Numbered from the stretch's first letter, positions 39,501-50,678 are shown. The stretch is DNA of 64,000 nt from Tubiluchus corallicola (GCA_030141605.1 JAQGDQ010000022.1:950501-1014500); one strand, 5' to 3'. Notes: generated from the sequence alone by a model not told the origin. Numbers and translations: made by a program.

Positions 39501-42500
39501 GATAAATCTCAGCACTGAATTCAAACTTTGACGCTTTAGAAATGAAGACTATAAATAAGTTATATACAAAGTTAAACAACGTGACAACAGTAGACGAAAA
39601 AATGCAACTTTATAAGTCCCATTGCTGGCTCCTGAATGAAGTTAAGTAAGTTTCCAAATAAAATATCTAGGACTCTAACAGACAGTTTATGCATGTCAAT
39701 CAAAATTTAATCACTATCAGACAATTCAAAAAAGTGTGGTGCAAGATAATTTGTCAACAAACACATAAAAGACTATCACTAGACGTTTCAGACTGTTGCC
39801 TGATAAGATATTTTTTGTTAGACAAGTTTATCTTGTACTTTAATAAGCTCGTCCCAGAACCTCTGAGCTACAGTGCTGTAATAACAAACACCAACATTTT
39901 GGTGTGTAAACAACCACAAATGCTGACCACGCATGACGAAATTCGCCAAGCAAAAGAGGCAACAGCCACAAAAAGTTTCTATTTCACAATTAATAGCATT
40001 ACCGAATAATAAAACTGCTTTTCGATTCAGACAACAAGCAATATTGAAAATGTCAACAATTTCTTCGACCGTATATCCAATCATCAAACTAGTAGCAAAG
40101 CAGCATTGTGCACTTATGTTGTTAATGCAATGTTTCAATGTACAACATTTTATTTTTGCAAAAATGAGATTTAAAGCTTGTATGCGAAACTACACATTTA
40201 TTGGGCACAGATCACTCTAGTCACAGGCACATATTGGATACAAACCGGTCAGTAAACATATATATATATATATATATATATAATGATGACGATGATGACG
40301 ATGGCGATGATGATGATGATGATCATCATCATCATCATCATCATAATAATAATAATAATAATAACAGTAGTAATAATAATAATAACGGTAATAACCTTTA
40401 TTTAATGGGAGTTTTAAATTCAACAGACAATACAAGCCATGAAGCTTTTATCGCCAACTGTAAATACCAAACTACACCTACATTAGCAAAGATTATTACT
40501 GCCAGGCTTTACTTTTACCCTAATTACCCACGTGCCAGGCAGGGCAACAGCAAGTGTCTGAAATGAGGGAGCCACAGTATCGAACCCACGACCTCCCAAA
40601 CAGAAAACAACATCATAAAATGGCACAAATAAGAGATGTCTTCTTCTGGCATAATTGAACTGTAGCAACATTATATGATCATCGTAAGGATCGAATCTTT
40701 ACTGACCCTAGTAAAAAGATGAAACAGAAAAAGTTGGGAAAAGATAAGGTCAGTAATAAAAACTGTTTATTGGCATATGAGCAATGTCATTGAAATAGGT
40801 TTTTGAATACTTAAAAGTGAGGTGGTTTGAATCCTGAATCATATTTGTAAAAACTAAAATAATATTTGATTTTGTATTCTTGTAATTTTTATTGTGAAGT
40901 AACTATAACAAATACTGGTTTCATCTCAGAAATTGAAAAATCCTACTCTTCATCATCATCTGCTTTGAGAAAGTATTAGTGAATGGTTAGGTTTTGCCTC
41001 TATGTAGAAATCCTGCCAATAATTACTCTCAAGTTAAACTAAAGTACCTACATACAATATATATATACGGTCCTGTACTATTTACTCTTATATTACGATT
41101 TTTGCCGAAACTTTCATTTGTAGGAAAGGACTGTCAATATGTGTATGTCGAAATTCTCAAAATGTGCAGAAAAAAATAATTGTGCCCAATTAATATGCCA
41201 GGTGTCCTGGCCAACACGCTTTGTGTCGAAACTTACATGTCCAAAAGTACCTGTGCCCAATGTGCTGTGTATCAAAACTTATGTATATATACAAAAGTAA
41301 ACGTGTCCAACATGTATGTCTAAATATCCATGCTCCGAAAAGTTTATGGCGAAAGTGGTTGTGCCGAAAAGAATGTGCCAAAAAGCTTAGCACCTTCAGA
41401 TTATTAAAAACAAAATGTTAAAATTTAACTAAGGAAGAAAACGTTTCAATAATTTTCATTATAGTTTGATTATCTTACAGGAAATTACCGGCTGTACACC
41501 ATTCAGTGTTACGAATTTCGATTGTATATATACTGTTCCCGTGGATGGCTGTGCAAAGTACTTCATACACACTTGTCCATGAATTATAAAACACTGCATT
41601 CGAATTCCAGCTGCACACCTAGGAAAATATTATCTAGATCGGATTTAATCTTCAAAATGTAAGCAAATCTTTCACGGAAGATGTCTGGTGCCTTGCTTGA
41701 CATGTACTGAAATGATTATTTCTACTTTACTTGACTAGTAGCTAAAGTACTTAAGAAGCCATAGTCTAAGTATTTACTGTTAGAACCCTGGTAGTAGTGT
41801 TTTCAACGTTTATGTGAGCAACAGCTGGTTTGCAGACAACCCTGTGAAATATTGAGGAGCCCAAATGTGGCCATTTAAAAATATTATCTCAACAAGGATT
41901 TCCTCTTCCCATCTGCCGCTGCATCTTCATCTTTTCCGCCCACTATTATTTATACTAACGGCTATTGCATTTTGCCATATTTTTCTACTGAAAGCCATAA
42001 ATTACCCGCCAAGTGAAAATGCAGTATTGGTTTCTCTGCGCCTCAGCTCGAGCTGTCTCAGAGACACCACATTTCTAAATTTACAAATAAATACGGCAAA
42101 GCGCGAGCTGTGCACAGCCAACGGGGATTAAAACGGGCTTCATCTCCAACTTCTTTCTCTGTGTACATGTTCAGCGAAGTTGTTAAAACGGCGGCTTTTC
42201 GCGAGTCTGTCTGCCGACGTTGGTGCCATGGCAGTAGTCTCCCCCTCTCAAATATTATGAAACTCAATCAGAACGTGGTGCCGTTCTCTAATCTCGCGAA
42301 TAAACGCGCGGCACTTGCGAAAACTGAACGTCATCAATAGCGCATCTTAGCAATCCGCGAGGCCCCGCCGGGAGTCGCCGATAATTAGATTAAGTTTGCT
42401 GTGGAAAAATGGCTGATAAACTTGGCAGGCTTAGCGAGGAGACAGAAACATTCCATGTTGATCTTCTTCAATTCCTGTTGAGTAAGGGATGCATCAGAGG

Positions 42501-45500
42501 AATGCGTTTCATTGAAAACTGCATTGAGTGGCGCCTCGAGCTTCTTAAGGACCCACCTAGGTGACGTGTGATGACATGCAGCTCATGACACAGAGGAGAA
42601 GATGCTACCGAACAACAACTTACATTATCTCCGTCATAAACTATAGTATTTGTGATTGGAGTTTTTAAATGAAAGCATTCAAACTGCTTTATAAGGCAAA
42701 CCAAAGAATTAAGAGTTAAAATTTGAAATTTCATGAAAACAAAATTCTGTTACGCCACCTAGCCTGGATAGTTCTTTAGTTTTCGCAAATGAAGTGACTG
42801 TACATGATAACTACAACACTTCTGTGTTTTTTTTCAGATTAACAAAAGAACCGTCATAACACGTAAAACGTAAGTTAAACGCTGGAGATCTCCAATTGCT
42901 GGGGATCAGCGTGAGTTTAAAAGACTGAAAAGTATACATCACACCGCAGTTCCTTTCCTAGTCTATTTTTGCATTTTCGCCATATTCACCATAAATAAGA
43001 AATTAGAGATATATGGTCTGTTTAACTTATTCTCTAAAGTAGCGCTAAGAGTATAGTCTATTTTCTTAACGCTTTCTGGCAATCCTTCCATCAGAAATGA
43101 ATTTGATTGAAATAATAATAATTATAAAATGTAGAGGTAATGAAAGTAAATAACAAACAAAACTTAAACTGCTAAAATGACGTGCGTCAATTTATTACAA
43201 AGACACTTTTATTTTACTTTTACGCAATAATCACTTAGTTTTGTAATATGCACTCCGGAAATTAAAAATTAATTTTCTCGGACGGATTCTCCTTGTGCTT
43301 GAGTTTTAGAAATAAGAGATTAAGACGACCTAAAACACAGCCTTGTAATTTTTTGCTAGAACATGATTAATTAGTCAAAAAAGCCTGTCGCTTTCGTAAT
43401 AATAAACAAGCGTTTTTCACTTTCCCTGCATGTTTTAATAAAAACAGCGTTTGGTCATCATTGCTACGCCACCTACACTGCCTTTTTACACGCATTTTCC
43501 GTTATGACCGTTTACTGTGGTTTGATCTCCAACTGTGACCCAGGGATTTCTCCCGATCTTCATTTTCCGTGCTTTAGCAATGCTTCTCATGCAGAAATCT
43601 TAGTAGCTCTTGCACTTTCGTGCGGGAAGACCTTGACAACCTTGACACAAAGCCATAAGTTTTTCACCAACAAACCCTTCCTCAAGTATTGCACTATGCT
43701 AAATTTGATCAGAACTGACTTGGACCGAATGGCCATGCGAAACTATTTAGTGTTGACTGGCGATGAAAAAAGCGAATCAGTAATTTCATGACGTTTCCCA
43801 GCGCAAGACAAAAGTGTAGTGAAGATAAAAATTAAACTAATCTTAATATATGTGTAACAATATAGAGTGTAACTTGCTGATTGTCGATTAAAAAACTTAG
43901 CACAAACGTGTTATACCAGTCACACTGACTAAATGTTAAAGTTCGTTGACTTAGCTCTACAACAAGCGATTAAAAAACAACACTAAATCCTTGTAAACAA
44001 TAAAATTAAACACAGAAAGTTGATCACTGACACGCCTTGCCGATTTAAAAACCGCAAAATATACACTACTAAGCGACACGTTTACTTCAAGAAAGCAAAA
44101 AACACGCTTTCTAATTTTACACTATAACATTTACACTTGGATATTGCATGGCTTATTTACACTTAGGTGCAAGTAATATAATTTTTGCCAAAACAATGCT
44201 TAAAGTGTTTAATCAACATTATAATACGGTGTAAAGTAAAAAAACAAGAGTAATAAAATTATGGCAAATATTTGGAAAATAAGGAGACAGTGTTTATGAA
44301 ATAAAGTAATAGTTAATTCAAAATAACAACCATACTATTGAAATTGCAATCGAGATAATTTCAAATGAAGTATCTTACATTTTGAAAGATAAACTGCAAA
44401 GAGAACAATGGAAAACAACAGAACTCTATGTGAAATTGACAGACTTTATAACATGTTCAACACACATGGACATAAAATACACTACATAAAAAGAAGGGTT
44501 TAATTTTTCAAGTTAACAGACTTGTTACCGAAACGTATTTCTAAGTCATGAAGAAGGTATTTCACGACAAACTGCATCAATGCAATACAGCAAACTGTAT
44601 TTTATTCAAACTGCACTTTCAAGTTGTTATTCGAACAAGATATAGACTCCGTCTAAGAACCTAGCAATGACAACATTAGTTCATCCATCCAAGATCATCC
44701 AACCAAATTTAAAGTTTGAAACAACTGCTCGAGTGCGAGGCAACGAGGTTACATTCACACTTATACGGTGACGCCGTGCAGGTGTGAATATCCCAGTACA
44801 TGACACATATGCATCCCACGGTGACTTGAAAGACATTTCTGCAACACTGCTGCAAAGCAGCCAGTCTAATAAGCTTTAGCTTTATTCCTAGTCCATAGTT
44901 TATATCGGGAACACTCGAAATGGCTTCCGTATGATCTTTTGAAACTATTGATTATTTAACACATATTGTTAATTAGTGATAGCTTGAAAAATATACTATG
45001 AATTAAAAACCATAAGAGAAATACATCATTTTTGCAAGTATTTTGAGGGCAAACTAAATTATAAATTCATTATGGCGACCTGTCCGCATTCAAATCTAGT
45101 GGCTTCGAAATAAGACTTTACAAAGCATACAAAAAATATCCATTTATTTACGTTGAATTTTCCACTAGCTAAATTTCGTGTAACCGGCGTAAGCAAACAA
45201 CAAAACTTAATGCACACGTACGACCAAATATTGTCCAAATATAATGTAGAATAGGCATACACTCTGCATAATAATTTACTCCAGAATGGGGGTTCAATGT
45301 TATCTTACTAATTTCGCTGAAATTCACAACTTTTCTCTCAGGCTCAAGCAAACGTGAACATTGAACAACATAGGGAGACAACTACTAACAACTCGCTGTA
45401 AAGGCGCGTAGCATTCGGCTCCGAAAGTTCGGTGGAATGTAAAAGCTGTTTATCTCTCTACGCTGCAGGCTAAGGCTAGGCTGTACACGACCATAAACTG

Positions 45501-48500
45501 TGTTATACGCACGCATATACAGTATTTACTACTACTGTACAAGAACACAAGCACGCTGACTGGAGCTTGGAGCTACCTCCTGCTAGCCATGTCAGCCAGC
45601 TTTGCTGATCTTCTACGCAGATATTGCGGTAAATGTTGGCTGCCCGAACACGCCGAGCCCAACAGACAAACAAAGAAATAATTTTCATGAGCTTTTAGTG
45701 GCAAATGTGCTCAGGATACGGTCACAAATTTACGAATGCAAAAACTTGGAGAATTCTATTACGGAATGTTTTGGTGTAAACTTGGGCTGTAATAGGTCCT
45801 AGAAAGGTCACGCAGACAAACTGTTAAAATAGAAAATATAAGCAATAAAAAAGACAAAAATGGCAAAAGGAACTGTTTCAAATGAATTTCTCAATCAAAT
45901 GAGAATCCGATCAGAATTTTTAAAGAAATTTTAAGCTATAAGTACTGGTTAGCATTTGAAAATCCTACGTATGATCGGCTATTTTTAACTGTAAATCTAC
46001 ATTCACCATTTCTGTAGTCACAGCTTTGCAATAAAGTATTATTTTGATAGAAAACATGACATGACGTTTTTTGCTTGTAAACCCACAAAAGTTGCACGGC
46101 TCCATTTTTTATTGGCTGCCACGACATATCGCGCCAATTATGTGAAAAATATGGCAATTCATTTTTGCAGGGATAATAGTTTTATGCCTACAATATGCTA
46201 GCCCATAAAGAAAGCTACGTGAAACATTGCACGATAATAACACCACTATACAGTATTCTCAATATCAACAGCACAAGTTGCTTGTTCACATATCTAGACG
46301 ACAATAAACACGACAATAAATATGTAATGAGTTATTGCATACCTGGCGCCAGAAACACCTATATATTGAACACAGCAAAGTCCTTAACTAACATAGTCTT
46401 GTAATAGTTGAAGGTCTTGATGTAGTTTTGGTAGATACTAAATAATGAATACTGAATACTTTAATCTTCTGGTTCACAATTATTGATTTCTGATCGCCGC
46501 TCCTCCCCCTTCCCCACTTTAATGTCACCAGTAAAATGGAAGGATGGTTACAGCAAAAACCACAGAGCTCTGCGTGAGCTGTAAATTCACTGTAATGATT
46601 CACTGCATACTTGTAAAACCTCCAGTGCAAGATTTCAACAGATCAAAACGCATTCAAATCTCTATCCTGCTGTACCAAGCTGCCAAGCTGCAATAAATTT
46701 CATTTCCTAAGTGTCTATAGCTTAAAGGTCAAGTGATCCACAGCCTTTCTTTCAACACTCATACTATAAGATGCGGGCAGCGTGTTAGTAAAGTTAGTTT
46801 TCGGTAATAACAATACTCCATTTTAAAAAGAATTTGGAGATCGAGAAGCAAGTTTGTCGTTGAGAAAATTCAAATTTTAATTTTTGACTTGCCCAGATCG
46901 TTCTAAAGTTAACAGAGCAGAATACCTCAGCAGAGACTCAGCAGTAAGCAGTAAACACCATGCAGACCTGCCACTTCAGGTAAGGCAGAACAGTGGGTGG
47001 TACTTAAACAATACTGCCCGCTATTCAACCTCGTGATACAGGTGTAAAAATAGACCAGGCTTAAAACAAACGTATCAGAACAATGGCTACTTGGATGGAG
47101 TTACTGGTAAGTATATTAGGCAAGTATCTTCCTTGACGAATTCACTAAATTGTCTTTAAGGCTACACCCGTGAGGAGGCGTGGCAGCAACATGAATGAGG
47201 GGCGTCTAAATTTCATATTACATTTGAAACTGTCGCCCTTGCTCCTTTTATGCTGTAAGTTCTTATACTTTAAATAAAATCTGGGTCCTCCAAGGTCCTT
47301 GTCGGCAATATAGGCCTATATTTATAATTTTTTCTAAATGCATGCAACAAAGCACAACCTGCCAAGCAAACTGATAACAGTTCTGACAGTTTTTCTGCAT
47401 GTTTCTGTGACACTAAAACTGCAATACTTGGGCAAGATTTCAAGCTGTTCATAAATAAAACACTTACCAGCGCAGTCTCGACCACTGAAAGATCTATAAG
47501 GATCACATGTCTCTGTACTTCCCGGAGAATACCTCTCCATCCGCCACACTGGATTTAAAGCTACACAAAACAGAAGAACTGTTAAAACAAGTCTGTGTTT
47601 GTTATGGGCAGGGCATAGTAAACTGTCAGTTTCAGGATATCTCCAAAATCTATATTGAATAAAATTTGCACAAATGTATTGTTAAACTTACAGTTTAGTG
47701 GAATTTTGTATAATTAATAGATTGCAATAAAAAACTAGCCTATACAGACATTTTCTCTTACTGCAGATTTGCAGTACTAAGGCGGCAAGAAATAGTATCT
47801 AACTTTAAAGTACTTCTGAAAAGTGCTGCAAATATATATTCTCATTGAGAACCTAGTTATTTCAAGAAAGTTACCTGAAGCTTCAGCATTTCTGTCTGCA
47901 CAAAACTGCTTATATGGAGGTGGTGGCGAGTCTGAAAAAACAATAAAGAAATTTTTGACTTATCTTATCTCACCTCTCTACGTTATCAGCTAGCAGCCAC
48001 CTAAAAATCCAGAGAACAGTCTGTAGTCTCTGTACCCAGAGTTTCAGCATTTATTTTCAAAAAGTTACGAAGGCAATCTTTCTGATTGTTTGTGTCTAGG
48101 AATATTTTGAAAAGGTTAAACATGTACAGTTTGTATTACTTGCATAGACAGAAACTGACTGGTAAGGGCTCTTGGTGCCTGTTTAGTGGTAAGAGTCATT
48201 CTACAAAAAACAAAACAAAACTGGCTGTATCTTGAGAGGAAATACATTATAGAACATATTTTCATTATCTTAATGAAAATAACACCTCCCAGTGGAAAAA
48301 AACTAAAAACAAAAATTACTTCTCCTTAAAATACACGTGTATTAATGTTGGCATTTGTTTGCCAACTCACACTGCCTGTGCTTTAATTCAGCAAGGAGGC
48401 ACGCGTGCAGCGGTTAACATAATAATAAACGAGTGAATCCTTCCGATATGTAAAGCAGATGTTCTTGGACGCCTGTCTACTGTAACTCCTTCACACATTA

Positions 48501-49531
48501 GTCATTACCCAGGCGCCACAGACTACAATAACCTACAGCTGATCGGTGTATCGATTCCCTAACTGGAGTTTTACGTTACTCTCTTCAATTGAAAGGAAAT
48601 ACAATAGCATCGCAATTTTATAATAAATACAATTAAACTATCACAGACGTCATAGAAGTAATATTCAGCCATATATTTTAGTAATTAACAAGATGATGTA
48701 CCAAACGACAGACGTGGTCGTTTCGGAAAAACCAACCAGTCAACAATACACAGGTAGGCGCCTGAACGTAAGTTAATGTACAACGGTATGGAGGTCATGC
48801 TAAGTGAGCTAGCGCTTGCGTCTGTAAGAAAATATTTTCTTGAACACAAATGCTTAGAATAGAAAACGCATGCAACATTTAGTGTCTATTTACAGTAGGC
48901 TTCACAGGTGTGTTATGTACAAACTACAGTATACGTCTATCATTAAATGTGCACTGTATCTGATTACAGAATGTGAATACAGTAAATTTTTGTGTAGTCA
49001 AGTTGAATGATTACATTCAAACAATAAGACTTACTAAGCATTTTGTCACATTTTCATTGTTTTCCGAAAATGTGCTAGCTTATATTTTTCAATGACACTA
49101 ATTTAAAAGTACAAGTACACTGTCATAAATATTATACTAGCCTATAGCTAAAATGACATCGTACCTGGTATACACAACTGGCTCCAGTGATGGGGATTTA
49201 TACAGACTGATTTCATATTTCCAGAACTTTTACATTCTGGCAGCCTCCGAAGAGGCGCATTCTGCCATAAATCTGACCACCTCCACAGTTTGCAGAACAG
49301 CACGTGAGGCGATATGGCTCCGTTAATGGTCACCACACTTTCATTTGGGACCAACACGCAGTCTGTCTGCTGGGCCCCTCCAGATTCCACAGCTAACAGG
49401 AGAGTAGTCAACTCTAGCTCTGATAGCTGCTTGAGAAAATTATGAGCTCCAAAGGTGTCCAACTCCGTTTTTCTCTGTTTCCATAATCGCTTAATGGTGC
49501 TGGTCCTGCGAAATCCAGGCATACGAAACAT
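26937..49531 (-). CDS. SMAD6/7: Inhibitory Smad (SMAD6/7), complete in four exons
   Basis: I-Smads are feedback inhibitors of TGF-beta/BMP signalling: they bind active type I receptors and bring Smurf ubiquitin ligases. The exons 49165-49531, 47875-47931, 47468-47560 and 26937-27505 join in phase to 361 codons, shorter than human SMAD7 (426) or SMAD6 (496), mainly in the N-terminus and linker. The divergent MH1 keeps the presumed zinc ligands ([17 protein letters not shown]). The linker has the PPPPY motif at 125-129. MH2 (about 188-361) has [34 protein letters not shown]-like NGPYDPN and an L3 loop [13 protein letters not shown], ending [18 protein letters not shown]. There is no SSxS phosphorylation tail, as expected for an I-Smad. 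The MH2 resembles SMAD6 slightly more than SMAD7; one ancestral SMAD6/7 is the safest name. The start MFRMPGF..IKRLW matches vertebrate I-Smad N-termini; an in-frame ATG at 49558 would add nine residues. Confidence 0.95.
32168..32242. repeat. GAT/GAC triplet microsatellite
   Basis: Runs of GATGAT, GCTGCT, GACGAC and AATAAT triplets in intron 3 of SMAD6/7. Confidence 0.9.
34970..35058 (+). repeat. Degraded tRNA-like SINE
   Basis: Contains GGTTCAAATCCAGGC, a near-perfect B box, then a CTCGACTTTTTTCACAATTC tail ending in TTCCTT, shared with the other SINE-like copies here. The A box half is weak. Confidence 0.5.
38098..38119. repeat. TA microsatellite
   Basis: About 11 TA repeats. Confidence 0.9.
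40257..40386. repeat. Compound TA / GAT / CAT / AAT microsatellite
   Basis: A TA run, then GATGAT repeats directly followed by CATCAT repeats around position 40322, then AAT repeats. The GAT-to-CAT switch makes a self-complementary palindrome of roughly 40 bp. Long frames on both strands here are repeat artefacts. Confidence 0.93.
41190..41395. repeat. Degenerate tandem repeat, TGTGCCGAAA type
   Basis: About seven or eight diverged units of roughly 25-30 bp around a TGTG(C/T)C(G/C)AAA core, such as TGTGTCGAAACTTACATGTC and GTTGTGCCGAAAAGAATGTG. Likely a decayed satellite or transposon-internal repeat. Confidence 0.55.
42409..42564 (+). CDS. Small candidate ORF beside a GC-rich patch
   Basis: I do not recognise this 51-codon frame ([15 protein letters not shown]... 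to ...LLKDPPR). It starts in a good context (AAAAATGG) right after the most CpG-rich patch of the intron (about 42290-42390), and is charged, with a helical look. A GTAAGG at 42484-42489 inside it could serve as a splice donor for a first exon on the plus strand, antisense to SMAD6/7. I found no downstream exon, so it may be chance. Confidence 0.15.
   Translation: MADKLGRLSEETETFHVDLLQFLLSKGCIRGMRFIENCIEWRLELLKDPPR
47468..47560 (-). CDS. SMAD6/7: SMAD6/7 coding exon 3 (linker)
   Basis: 93 nt, phase 1 at both ends; acceptor TTTTGTGTAG|CTTT and donor GCGCTG|GTAAGT. Encodes [14 protein letters not shown] and [13 protein letters not shown], variable linker leading to MH2. Phase and splice sites fix it; similarity is low, as usual for Smad linkers. 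Confidence 0.85.
47875..47931 (-). CDS. SMAD6/7: SMAD6/7 coding exon 2 (PPPPY motif, 57 nt)
   Basis: Acceptor GTTTTTTCAG|ACTC and donor GCTTCAG|GTAACT on the minus strand, phase 1 at both ends. With the flanking bases it encodes [24 protein letters not shown] is the WW-domain ligand by which I-Smads recruit Smurf1/2; the preceding Ser matches the ESPPPPY of vertebrate SMAD6/7. Confidence 0.92.
47932..49164 (-). other. SMAD6/7: SMAD6/7 intron 1
   Basis: 1.2 kb, no exon seen. It holds two copies of GGCGCC (48512 and 48757); the first is followed at once by ACAGAC, giving a Smad-type GC and CAGAC pair. Confidence 0.6.
49165..49531 (-). CDS. SMAD6/7: SMAD6/7 coding exon 1 (MH1-like domain)
   Basis: Encodes residues 1-122: basic N-terminus [17 protein letters not shown], helix [18 protein letters not shown], then [17 protein letters not shown] and [11 protein letters not shown]. 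The LWRW and CxNPxH motifs identify the Smad MH1 fold. The R-Smad DNA-binding hairpin is not conserved. Ends in phase 1 at ATACCAG|GTACGA. Confidence 0.93.
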
Positions 49532-49864
49532 GCACCCGATGCATACTAAACTGCTCATAAGCTCACATAGTTTAACTCTACCGATGATAGAAACTTCTAG
49601 CTTTTAGAATTACAATAACTGCATGTAATACACAAAATTTAACTTTAATCATAAAAACTTCCTTCGGCTTGTTCACATACAATGTTCACGACTTGAGAAA
49701 TTCTTATCACGGTCAGCTTTGGCTTAAATGTATTTTTTATTTCAAGATCAGTCTGTACACCATGTAATGCAAAACAAAACACATCATACTGCCAAGTCTT
49801 CCTGCGTTCAGCTTGCTACTGCCAGAGTCACTGACAAAATTAGTCTAGTAATCCGCCTTTTCCC

Positions 49865-49869
49865 ATTGG
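49865..49869 (-). promoter_or_regulatory. CCAAT box upstream of SMAD6/7
   Basis: ATTGG on the plus strand, CCAAT in the direction of SMAD6/7, about 335 bp before its start codon and 22 bp gene-proximal to the Smad palindrome. Confidence 0.45.
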
Positions 49870-49870
49870 C

Positions 49871-49877
49871 TGAGTCG
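49871..49877 (-). promoter_or_regulatory. AP-1-like site
   Basis: TGAGTCG on the plus strand, one base from the AP-1 consensus TGAGTCA. It sits between the CCAAT box and the E-box. Confidence 0.35.
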
Positions 49878-49881
49878 GAGC

Positions 49882-49887
49882 CACGTG
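49882..49887. promoter_or_regulatory. CACGTG E-box
   Basis: Palindromic CACGTG three bases from the Smad palindrome. In mammals an E-box factor (TFE3) cooperates with Smads at the SMAD7 promoter; the same pairing here is inferred. Confidence 0.5.
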
Positions 49888-49890
49888 ATC

Positions 49891-49898
49891 GTCTAGAC
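49891..49898. promoter_or_regulatory. Palindromic Smad-binding element GTCTAGAC
   Basis: Perfect 8-bp palindrome of two GTCT half-sites, the optimal SMAD3/SMAD4 site and the same sequence found in the mammalian SMAD7 promoter. It lies 360 bp upstream of the SMAD6/7 start codon. I noticed no second copy in the window, only near matches. Confidence 0.65.
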
Positions 49899-49909
49899 TC
49901 TGTGGCGCA
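49895..49909 (-). promoter_or_regulatory. Bipartite GC / GTCT element overlapping the palindrome
   Basis: On the minus strand: TGCGCC-ACAGA-GTCT. This fits GRCGNC-N5-GTCT, the BMP R-Smad/SMAD4 element, at all but the first base, and the GTCT is half of the Smad palindrome. Confidence 0.4.
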
Positions 49910-50678
49910 AAGCACATTCTATAGCGACTGGACGCAGATTGTTACGCAAATAAAAATGGTTAGACTGGTATTTTCACCACCCTGTATTGTAGCAATCGTT
50001 TCATTATACCGCGAATCATTAGTTAATTAAAACAAACTATACGAATTATGCATTTTTCCGAAAAGCACCCAATAGGTTTTGCTTGGCTTTTTCGATTGTT
50101 ACCGAATGTCATCATTTTCGATCAAAAGACTTGGAACTTGCGGTACGTTATTTTAGTGCTCCCAGAAAATTGTATAACTTTTTATTTAAATATACATAGA
50201 TTAGCCGTGCAAATTTTTAGATGTCATCAAGAAATCGATTTTGTAATTATTAACGATTATTGTTAACCTAAGTTATGAAAGCTAGTTTCAGAAAGAAACT
50301 GTAGTAAAAAGTTAAAGCTGTACCTATACTGATTTACAACTACCTATGTAATGACAATTATTATTTATTTTACTGCATTTCAAGAAAAATAGGATTGAGA
50401 TAATAGTAACTCAGAATAAATGCATTTTCATTAGCAATCTGAAATTCGGTATGAAAGAAAATACAAAAGATACAAAATTGCAAATTTGCTGCACTTCGTT
50501 GGTAAAAACAGCATAGCTTTACGAAAATAAACAAATCTCGTGGAAATATACTTGTAATTACATTTCAAGAATTTACTGTGTTTGCAAACGAACACGAAAA
50601 GCGCCAAGTTTCGTTAATCAACTGATTTTGTCTATTGCAAAGCATTACAGGTTCAGTCGCCTCGCGTCCGACGCTATA

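Larger units (their letters stand above)
27506..47467 (-). other. SMAD6/7: SMAD6/7 intron 3, about 20 kb
   Basis: By far the largest intron in the window; it separates the linker from the MH2 exon. No convincing exon of another gene is seen inside it. It holds GC/CpG-richer patches at about 28.5-31.1 kb and 42.0-42.6 kb, simple repeats, a tandem repeat at 41.2 kb, SINE-like copies, and five copies of GGCGCC. It is a plausible home for enhancers. Confidence 0.6.

Noticed and set aside
39689-40138. Overlapping frames of 106 aa on both strands, a possible transposase remnant
   Set aside because: No catalytic or family motif could be seen in either frame, and the frames shadow each other.
40201-40566. 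121-aa frame with Asp, His and Asn runs
   Set aside because: It is the translation of the GAT/CAT/AAT microsatellite.
43504-43791. 95-aa plus-strand frame in SMAD6/7 intron 3
   Set aside because: No recognisable domain and no adjacent splice or promoter signals; kept as chance.
49728-50030. 100-aa plus-strand frame upstream of SMAD6/7
   Set aside because: It covers the promoter motifs, has no family resemblance, and is not supported as coding.
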